Assembly (NCBI GenBank): GCA_003132205.1
Contig: PKWY01000033.1
Location: 169,111 to 207,194, forward strand
Reading direction: 5' to 3'
Length of the DNA stretch: 38,084 nt
From: Acidimicrobiaceae bacterium
Lineage (GTDB): Bacteria; Actinomycetota; Acidimicrobiia; Acidimicrobiales; RAAP-2
Shown here: one piece after another, positions 32,242-38,084 of the stretch
Numbering within the stretch: the first letter of the stretch is position 1
Layout of the letters: every line of letters begins with the position of its first letter
Made by a program: the position numbers and the translations under genes
The notes under the pieces: generated by a model
Seen by the model: the letters and a program-made list of their open reading frames with translations, nothing else
The model's database searches: none
Told to the model about the DNA's origin: nothing

Positions 32242-33942
32242 TTAGAAGAAATCCTCTTCACGGTACTCGCCCTCGGGACGCGCGTCGCCGCGATCCGACT
32301 CGGCGCCGCGCAGCTCGACCCGGCGGATCTTGCCGCTGATGGTCTTTGGCAGCTCGGAGAACTCGAGACGTCGGATCCGCTTGTAGGACGCCAGATTCTG
32401 GCGACAGTGGGCGAATATCTCTCCGGCCAACTCCTTGCTGGGCTCGCGCCCCGCGACCAGCACCACGTAGGCCTTGGGCACGCTCAAGCGCTTCTCATCG
32501 GGCGCGGGCACGACCGCGGCCTCGGCAACGGCGGGATGCTCGATCAAGACGCTCTCCAACTCGAACGGGCTGATCCGGTAGTCGCTCGACTTGAATACGT
32601 CGTCGGTTCGACCAACGAAGGTGATGAAGCCGTCGGCGTCGCGGCTCGCGACGTCTCCCGTGTGATACCTACCGCCCGCGAATGCGCGTTCGTTCAGCTC
32701 GACGCTCGAACCGGTTCCCGTTTGGTAGCCCACCATCAGGCCCACGGGCCGCTCCCCCTCGCTTCGCACGCAGATCTCCCCGTCGTCTGCAACCTCGCCC
32801 GTCACCGGGTCGACGAGATCGATGCGAAAGCCCGGAAGCGGGCGCCCCATGGAGCCCGCCTTCAGCGGCTGGCCCGGTGAGTTGCCTATCTGCAGGGTCG
32901 TTTCGGTCTGACCGTAGCCGTCACGAATGATCATTCCCCACTCGCGCCTCACGTGATCGATCACCTCGGGGTTGAGCGGCTCGCCCGCGCTCAAGGCTTC
33001 TCGAAGCGACATCTTCCACTTCGACATATCCTGCTGTACGAGCGTGCGCCACACCGTGGGCGGCGCGCAGAACGTCGTCACCTTCGCGTCGCGCAGCACG
33101 TCAAGCATCGCCACCGGGTCGAATCGTTCGTAGTTGAAGAGGCAGATGGTGGCGCCGGCGATCCACGGGGCGAAGACGCACGACCAGGCGTGCTTCGCCC
33201 ATCCGGGGCTCGAGACGTTGAGGTGGACGTCGCCCATCTGCAGGCCAATCCAGTACATGGTCGAGAGGTGCCCGATCGGGTAGCTCACGTTCGTGTGCTC
33301 GACAATCTTCGGCAGGGCCGTCGTGCCCGAGGTGAAGTACACGAGCAGCGGGTCATCAGCCTTCGTCGGTCCGTCGACGGTGAAGGACTGGGAGCTGCTC
33401 CTCGAGTCGGAATAGCCGTGCCAGCCTTCTGCGGGGCTGCCGACCGCGACGCGCAGGTATGAACCGGGCACGTCGGCGAAGTGGCTCGCGATGTCCGAGC
33501 GCGCGATGACGGCGCCCGCATCCGCTCGGTCGATGCGGTCGCGCAGGTCCGACGGCGTGAGCATCGTCGTCGCGGGGATGAGGACCGCGCCGAGCTTCAT
33601 CGCCGCGAGGAATGTCTCCCAGAGTTCGACCTGATTGCCGAGCAGGACCAGCACCCGCGTGCCGCGCGCGACCCCGAGCGATCGCAGCCAATTCGCAACC
33701 TGATTCGATCGACTCGAGAGCTCGGCGAAGGTGTAGGACGCGTCGGTCCCGTCACCCTCGATGACGCGAAGCGCAACCCGTTCGGGGTGCTCGCCCGTCA
33801 GCACGCCGTCGAACCAGTCGATGGCGAAGTTGAACTCCTCGGGTCGCGGCCAGACGAACTGTTCGTACGCGGTGTCATAGTCTTCGCGGTGCGCCAGCAG
33901 GAAGTCGCGGGCGCTTCGGAACTCATCAGTTGCTGTAGTCAC
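32242..33942 (-). CDS. Acyl-CoA synthetase (AMP-forming, acetyl/medium-chain type)
   Basis: 566 aa ANL-superfamily ligase. P-loop YFTSGTTALPKIVEHTN (about 208-224), the adenine site SAGEPLNPEVIDH, YGQTETTL, the hinge-region YHTGDVASRDADGFITFVGR, DDVFKSSDYRISPFELESVL and the C-terminal catalytic lysine in PKTISGKIRR are all intact. Residues around WAKHAWSCVFAPW are typical of medium-chain/aromatic acyl-CoA synthetases (MACS) rather than long-chain ones. It activates a short- or medium-chain acid to the CoA thioester. GTG 33942 with AAGGA nine bases upstream is the best start. Together with the acyl-CoA dehydrogenase at the right end it hints at fatty or aromatic acid degradation. Confidence 0.87.
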   Translation of the reverse strand: MTTATDEFRSARDFLLAHREDYDTAYEQFVWPRPEEFNFAIDWFDGVLTGEHPERVALRVIEGDGTDASYTFAELSSRSNQVANWLRSLGVARGTRVLVLLGNQVELWETFLAAMKLGAVLIPATTMLTPSDLRDRIDRADAGAVIARSDIASHFADVPGSYLRVAVGSPAEGWHGYSDSRSSSQSFTVDGPTKADDPLLVYFTSGTTALPKIVEHTNVSYPIGHLSTMYWIGLQMGDVHLNVSSPGWAKHAWSCVFAPWIAGATICLFNYERFDPVAMLDVLRDAKVTTFCAPPTVWRTLVQQDMSKWKMSLREALSAGEPLNPEVIDHVRREWGMIIRDGYGQTETTLQIGNSPGQPLKAGSMGRPLPGFRIDLVDPVTGEVADDGEICVRSEGERPVGLMVGYQTGTGSSVELNERAFAGGRYHTGDVASRDADGFITFVGRTDDVFKSSDYRISPFELESVLIEHPAVAEAAVVPAPDEKRLSVPKAYVVLVAGREPSKELAGEIFAHCRQNLASYKRIRRLEFSELPKTISGKIRRVELRGAESDRGDARPEGEYREEDFF

Positions 33943-34256
33943 TGCGGGCCATCCTTGGTCATGAATGCGCCGCCGTTCGTAGCGGGCACCACAGTCTTAA
34001 ACTCCCAAAATCCCCACGTCAAATACGTCTCGACTGGACGGCAGTGACGCGAGTGATCATCGGCACGAGAACGACCATCTGATACCCAGCCGATGAACTC
34101 CGACTTCTGCATAGCCCGCTTGGACACATCAGACTCGACGGCTCATTCAACGAGGCTTTCACCACCGCCGAGCCACGATGGCCGGGTGGTCAAGGAGTCC
34201 GGAGTTTCTCCGTCGACTGCCCCAGCCTTGTTGGCATGTTCCTAGGTTGGGCACTC
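33943..34256. other. Intergenic stretch upstream of the acyl-CoA synthetase
   Basis: No supported gene. A 62-codon minus-strand frame (33939-34127) overlaps the synthetase start and has no recognisable content. No strong hairpin or promoter was identified. Confidence 0.4.
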
Positions 34257-35492
34257 TCAGAGAAGGTTGTGCAAGGCGACGATGGCGGTGAGCAACCCGA
34301 AGACAATGACCAGCAAGGTGAACGCGTACGTCGCTCCCCTGCGCACGCCTCGCATCCTTAGCTCCGAGGGAAGAGATCGTCGCTCCAAGGCGAGCAGGAA
34401 ACCGAGCACGATTGGCAATAGGCAAGCATTCATGACCTCAACGTCTACGGAGAGATTGACCAAGTTCGGAACCGCCAGCACCAGGACTACCCCGAAGAAC
34501 GTTCCTCCGACGGCCAAGCTGTAAAAACCTACGGCGCGAGCCGGCGAATCGTTCAGGCTGTGGCGCCAACCGAGTACCTCGGAGACACCCCACGCCCCCG
34601 CGAGCGTCACCACGAGCGCCGCCACCACGGAGGCACCGATCATTCCCAGACCGAAGAAGACGACCGCTTCACGATGTCCGAGGAACGGCGTCAACGCGCT
34701 TGCGATTTCGCCGACGCTGTTAAGAGAGTGGCCGCTCTGGGACATTCCGAGCGTTGCCGCCGATGCGACAACTACCGCAATCATGATTACCTGGGTGATC
34801 AGCGCCCCAATGGCTGTATCGAACCGGGCTGAACGCAGAGCCGAGGGAAGACTGAGGCCCCGCCGGCCCTTGTCGATGACTGCTTCTTGCTGGTAGAAGA
34901 TCATCCACGGCATGATGACGGCCCCCACGTTTGCGGCGAGCAAGGTGGCGTATCCATTGCCCAAATGCAATGGATGGGAGAAATCGTGAAGGATCGCGCC
35001 GACGTGGGGGTGCGCCAAGAGGGCCGCAGGTATGAACAGCATCTCCAGCGCGCCCACCGCGATCCCGACGTGTTCCACTCGGCGATAACGACCCAGCAGC
35101 ACGAGCGCCGCAAGGGCAAGAGCAAGTCCCCCGACGGAAAGCCATCTGGGAAGACCAACGAGCGTCCCGACCCCGGCGACGCCCGCAAACTCGGTCACCA
35201 ACGCGCCGACGCAAGCCACGAAGAGGGTGGCGGCTGAGACGAGAGCCCAGCGTTGCCCGAAAGTTCGACGAATGAGCGCCCCGTGACCCAGTTGCGTCGT
35301 CAGCCCCAGTCGGACCGTCATCTCTTGAATGAGGTAGAGGACAGGTATCAGCAAGATCTCCGGAAGCACCAGGGCGTAGCGAAACCTGGCCCCGGACTGT
35401 GCTGCGGTTATGACGCTTCCGGCGTCGGTATCGGCGAGCATTACCATCAGACCGGGCCCTATCAACGCCAGCAGCGCAGCCGCGCCGATCAT
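34257..35492 (-). CDS. Nramp-family divalent metal transporter with altered metal-site motifs
   Basis: 411 aa with 11 hydrophobic helices. Helix 1 (GPGLMVMLADTDAGSVITAA, about 12-31) aligns with the Nramp segment that normally reads DPGN; here it is D23-A-G-S26. Helix 6 has AVIMPW (191-196) where MntH proteins have AxxMPH. So the metal-binding Asp and Met appear kept while Asn and His are replaced by Ser and Trp. Nramp proteins import Mn or Fe with protons; divergent relatives can carry Mg or Al. The N-terminal short size and first-helix position support the ATG at 35492, with GGCGGAG seven bases upstream. It seems monocistronic. Confidence 0.8.
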   Translation of the reverse strand: MIGAAALLALIGPGLMVMLADTDAGSVITAAQSGARFRYALVLPEILLIPVLYLIQEMTVRLGLTTQLGHGALIRRTFGQRWALVSAATLFVACVGALVTEFAGVAGVGTLVGLPRWLSVGGLALALAALVLLGRYRRVEHVGIAVGALEMLFIPAALLAHPHVGAILHDFSHPLHLGNGYATLLAANVGAVIMPWMIFYQQEAVIDKGRRGLSLPSALRSARFDTAIGALITQVIMIAVVVASAATLGMSQSGHSLNSVGEIASALTPFLGHREAVVFFGLGMIGASVVAALVVTLAGAWGVSEVLGWRHSLNDSPARAVGFYSLAVGGTFFGVVLVLAVPNLVNLSVDVEVMNACLLPIVLGFLLALERRSLPSELRMRGVRRGATYAFTLLVIVFGLLTAIVALHNLL

Positions 35493-35610
35493 GCGTCGTC
35501 TCCGCCCGGTCGAACATGGCTCGCCCGCGACGTCGAGTACCGGCCCGTCTAGGATCTCGACCCCCCGCTCTGGTGGGGCAGTCCCGAAGCCCCTGGGCCA
35601 CCGCCGGGTT

Positions 35611-35634
35611 CAGTCTTCAGCATCGCTGAAACTG
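35611..35634. terminator. Stem-loop downstream of malic enzyme
   Basis: TTCAGC-ATC-GCTGAA (35616-35630) is a perfect 6-bp stem, extended by CAGT/ACTG (35611-35614, 35631-35634) across one bulged base. It lies 95 bases beyond the malic enzyme stop and 119 bases before the Nramp-like gene. No T-run; terminator or regulatory hairpin. Confidence 0.4.
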
Positions 35635-35728
35635 CAAAGCCCACATCTTCAACCATGTGAACTCGCCCGTCGTTGCGAGATGATCGCTTTCGAATTGACG
35701 TTCACCAGCTTCGAGGCCTTCCGCGAGT

Positions 35729-37120
35729 TCAGTGTTCCTTCTTGGCCCGTGCCACCTGCTCGACGGCGGCAGCGACCGCCTTCACGACGTTTGGGTTAAA
35801 GACTGTCGGCACGATGTACTCCGCCGATAGCTCCGAGGGCTTCACGATGTCGGCAATGGCGCGACCCGCGGCAATCTCGACCTCCTCGGTGACCTGGGAC
35901 GCCCCGGCGTCAAGCAGCCCACGGAAGATTCCCGGGAACGCCAGCACGTTGTTGATCTGGTTTGGCTCGTCGCTTCGACCAGTCGCCACAATCGCGGCGT
36001 ACCGGCGGGCCAACTGAGGGTCGACCTCGGGGTCGGGGTTCGCGAGCGCGAAGACAATCGAGTCCTTCGCCATCACCTTCAGGTGATCTTCGCTGACGAG
36101 GTTCGATCCGGAGACTCCGATGAACACGTCCGCCCCAACCATCGCGTCGGCGAACGATCCCGTCCTCTTTTCCTTGTTAGTGTGCGCGGCGAGCCAGCGG
36201 CGATCCTTGTCAAGTCGCGGGTCTTCCTCGGAGAGGATTCCGTTTCGGTTGATTCCGATGATGTCGCCAACGCCCTCGGCGAGGAGGAGTTTGCTGATGG
36301 CGACACCCGCTGCGCCGACCCCGAGGACGACGACCTTGATGTCCTTCATCTCCTTGCCAACGACTCGAAGGGCGTTTAACAGCGCGGCGTACACCACGGT
36401 CGCGGTGCCGTGCTGGTCATCGTGGAAGACCGGGATGTCGAGAAGGTCGCGCAGTCGGGCCTCTATCTCGAAGCAGCGGGGTGCGGAGATGTCCTCGAGG
36501 TTGATGCCCCCGTAGACCGGAGCGATGCATTGGACGATGCGCACGATTTCGTCGACGTCCTGGGTGTCGAGGCACACGGGCCACGCGTCGATATCCGCGA
36601 AACGCTTGAACAGCAGTGCTTTGCCCTCCATGACCGGGAGAGCCGCCTCGGGCCCGATGTTTCCGAGGCCCAGCACCGCCGACCCGTCCGTAACGACGGC
36701 CACGGTGTTGCGCTTGATGGTCAGATTCCGTGCGGCGGACTTGTCCTTGGCAATGGCCATCGAGATTCGAGCGACACCGGGCGTGTAGGCCATCGAGAGG
36801 TCGTCCCTGGTCTTCAGCGAGACCTTGGGTTCGACGCCGATCGTCCCGCCAAGGTGGAGCAGGAACGTCCGGTCGCTGATCGCGTGCACAACCGCGCCGG
36901 CAACCGCATCAACCGCAGCGCGGAGTTTTTCCGCGTGCTCGTCATCCGATGCGTTGCACGTCAAGTCGACAACCATCCGGCCCTCGATGGGCTCGACGAC
37001 GTCGAGAGCCGTGACCAAGCCACCGGCGTCGCTCACGGCGGCGGAGATTTTCGCTATCTCGGACGCGCTGTTGAGAAAGACACGCATGGTGACTGAATAG
37101 GAAGCGCTGGGGAAACTCAT
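35729..37120 (-). CDS. NAD(P)-dependent malic enzyme with N-terminal ACT domain
   Basis: 463 aa. An ACT domain (about 10-88, MRVFLNSASEIAKISAAVSD and RMVVDLTCNASDDEHAEKL) precedes the catalytic part. That part has the Tyr base in MAYTPGVAR, TDGSAVLGLGNIGPEAALPV, the metal-binding NLEDISAPRCFEIE, HDDQHGTATVVYAALLNAL and the dinucleotide motif VVLGVGAAGVAISKLL. Malic enzyme decarboxylates malate to pyruvate. The ACT domain implies allosteric control by a small molecule such as an amino acid. ATG 37120 has AGAGGAG twelve bases upstream, rather far; ATG 37087, which would still keep most of the ACT domain, is a weaker alternative. It stands alone as a transcript. Confidence 0.9.
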   Translation of the reverse strand: MSFPSASYSVTMRVFLNSASEIAKISAAVSDAGGLVTALDVVEPIEGRMVVDLTCNASDDEHAEKLRAAVDAVAGAVVHAISDRTFLLHLGGTIGVEPKVSLKTRDDLSMAYTPGVARISMAIAKDKSAARNLTIKRNTVAVVTDGSAVLGLGNIGPEAALPVMEGKALLFKRFADIDAWPVCLDTQDVDEIVRIVQCIAPVYGGINLEDISAPRCFEIEARLRDLLDIPVFHDDQHGTATVVYAALLNALRVVGKEMKDIKVVVLGVGAAGVAISKLLLAEGVGDIIGINRNGILSEEDPRLDKDRRWLAAHTNKEKRTGSFADAMVGADVFIGVSGSNLVSEDHLKVMAKDSIVFALANPDPEVDPQLARRYAAIVATGRSDEPNQINNVLAFPGIFRGLLDAGASQVTEEVEIAAGRAIADIVKPSELSAEYIVPTVFNPNVVKAVAAAVEQVARAKKEH

Positions 37121-37367
37121 GATTGTAAAGGACTCCTCTTGAATTGTGGCTCGGCAGTACCTGCAGTGGTCACGAGAATTTCGATGGCACCGCAGTAACC
37201 AGGCATCATTTCGATGCTAACAACGCAATCGCAGGGCTCCTGAGGGCCTTAAGTCCCATGCAGTGTTCCACCGCGTTGCCGTTCGGTACGAGGAACACGA
37301 ACCATCCGGTTGAGCAATCCGTTCGAGAGTCACGCAACTCAACGTAGCGCCGCTCTGCGAACTCTTG
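37121..37367. other. Intergenic region upstream of malic enzyme
   Basis: No gene. It includes TACAAT (37122-37127, minus strand), a possible -10 too close to the ATG, and GCATC-ATTTC-GATGC (37203-37217). Nothing else stands out. Confidence 0.35.
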
Positions 37368-38084
37368 CTACGTGGCGTCCTTCGGAAGCCCGAGCACGCG
37401 CTCGGCGATGATGTTTCGCTGCACGACCGACGTGCCGCCACCAATCGTGAGGGCCTGCGAGTACAGGAATCCGTAGTACCAGGAGTCCCCATCGGCGCCA
37501 TTCTCCCCGCCCGGTCCGCGTCCGCTCAACATGCCAGCCGAGCCGGCGAGGCGGTGGGCCAAGCCCATCACCTCCTGGCCGTGGTCGTCGGCGAGGGCCT
37601 TTCGAACACTCGCTTCTGCACCGGGGGCACGTCCCGCGAGGGCGCTTGAAATGAGCCGCAAGCGAAGAAGTCGAAGTATCTCGCCGTGCGACCAGCACTT
37701 CACCAGGTCGTCGCGCTCCAACTCCGTGTGCGCCAGATGTTCCTCGGCGGCCAGGCGAACGAGATCCTTCGCGGTTGGCCCACGGCCCCACAGCGCTCCT
37801 TCGCCCGAGAGTGAAACGCGCTCGTTGCCGAGCGTCACCTTCGCGAGACTCCAGCCTTGGTTCACTTCACCGATGAGATAGTCAGCGGGTAGTCGCACCT
37901 CGTCGAGGAAGACCTCGTTGAATGCGTGGTCGCCCGTCATGTCGACGAGGGGACGTATCGTCACCCCCGGCGCCTTCATGGGGCAGACGAAGTAGCTGAT
38001 GCCATTCTGATGCGGCCCTTCGTTCGACGTTCGCGCGAGCAGGATGCCCCAGGTCGCGATGTGGGCGTAACTGGTCCAGACCTT
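37368..38084 (-). CDS. Acyl-CoA dehydrogenase, N-terminal part beyond the window
   Basis: 238 codons are visible; the frame is open to the right edge, so the start lies outside. The visible part begins KVWTSYAHIATWGILLAR, the conserved middle-domain segment where the substrate and FAD site lie, then ISYFVCPMKAPGVTIRPLVD and FNEVFLDEVRLPADYLIGEV, then the C-terminal helical domain with GLAHRLAGSAGMLSG and QALTIGGGTSVVQRNIIAER. The end GLPKDAT is normal. These enzymes form an alpha,beta double bond in acyl-CoA; this subgroup (QKVWTS, IGGGTSEVQRN) is common in actinobacterial sterol and fatty acid degradation. It may supply the pathway begun by the acyl-CoA synthetase. Confidence 0.88.
   Translation of the reverse strand, partial: KVWTSYAHIATWGILLARTSNEGPHQNGISYFVCPMKAPGVTIRPLVDMTGDHAFNEVFLDEVRLPADYLIGEVNQGWSLAKVTLGNERVSLSGEGALWGRGPTAKDLVRLAAEEHLAHTELERDDLVKCWSHGEILRLLRLRLISSALAGRAPGAEASVRKALADDHGQEVMGLAHRLAGSAGMLSGRGPGGENGADGDSWYYGFLYSQALTIGGGTSVVQRNIIAERVLGLPKDAT

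Noticed and set aside
33939..34127. A 62-codon minus-strand frame upstream of the acyl-CoA synthetase
   Set aside because: Overlaps the synthetase start, has no recognised motif and no clear start signal.
37178..37217. Two ATTTCGATG direct repeats upstream of malic enzyme
   Set aside because: Too short and irregularly placed to separate from chance.
1..38084. CRISPR arrays, insertion sequences, prophage or attachment sites
   Set aside because: No regularly spaced repeats, transposase or integrase motifs, or duplicated tRNA ends were seen anywhere in the window.

Overview
The window is high-GC DNA with short intergenic gaps, ATGA/GTGA start-stop overlaps, frequent GTG/TTG starts and several starts with no Shine-Dalgarno that lie six bases after a TANNNT-like -10 box (leaderless mRNAs). 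With an Rpf-type cell-wall lysozyme, a Rip3-like CBS-M50 protease, a DrrAB-type ABC exporter and a hyc-like cluster headed by an ArsR regulator in the same order as Mycobacterium tuberculosis Rv0081-Rv0086, this points to an actinobacterium. An Acidimicrobiia-like lineage is a guess. No rRNA, tRNA, CRISPR or insertion sequence was seen.

Layout. 1-5216: minus-strand energy-converting complex operon (ArsR, NuoB/HyfI-like, HyfB-, HyfC/HycD-, HyfE- and a cut-off HyfF-like subunit) behind an inverted-repeat operator. 5591-6991: succinate-semialdehyde dehydrogenase-like gene. 7044-9679: Rpf-like secreted lysozyme, membrane site-2 protease, eRF1-like His-rich protein, all minus. 9680-12117: a long gap holding a perfect 40-bp palindrome, then a two-gene ABC exporter. 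12175-26392: a large minus-strand sugar and amino-sugar region in three blocks: (i) DeoR regulator, BtpA/SgcQ-like protein, FGGY kinase, SDR; (ii) family-5 solute-binding protein, two permeases, two ATPases, cytoplasmic GH20 hexosaminidase, GNAT-fold acyltransferase; (iii) ROK kinase and NagB-II-like SIS protein. A major facilitator gene diverges from block iii. 27858-29180: LprI-like secreted protein and a nucleotidyltransferase. 29131-32235: D-amino-acid dehydrogenase-like flavoprotein, divergent glycerate 2-kinase, and a frameshifted remnant of a tartronate-semialdehyde-reductase-type gene. 32242-38084: acyl-CoA synthetase, Nramp-like transporter with an altered metal site, ACT-domain malic enzyme, and an acyl-CoA dehydrogenase running off the right edge.

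How it fits together. The ABC importer probably brings in HexNAc oligosaccharides that GH20 hydrolyses in the cytoplasm; ROK phosphorylation and SIS isomerase/deaminase chemistry could feed glycolysis. The DeoR-BtpA-FGGY-SDR block looks like a second sugar or polyol branch. A two-part DNA element, nearly identical upstream of the DeoR gene and upstream of the solute-binding gene, ties blocks i and ii into one regulon. This combination, with an acyltransferase in the operon and no recognisable nagA in the window, is the best candidate for an undescribed system here.
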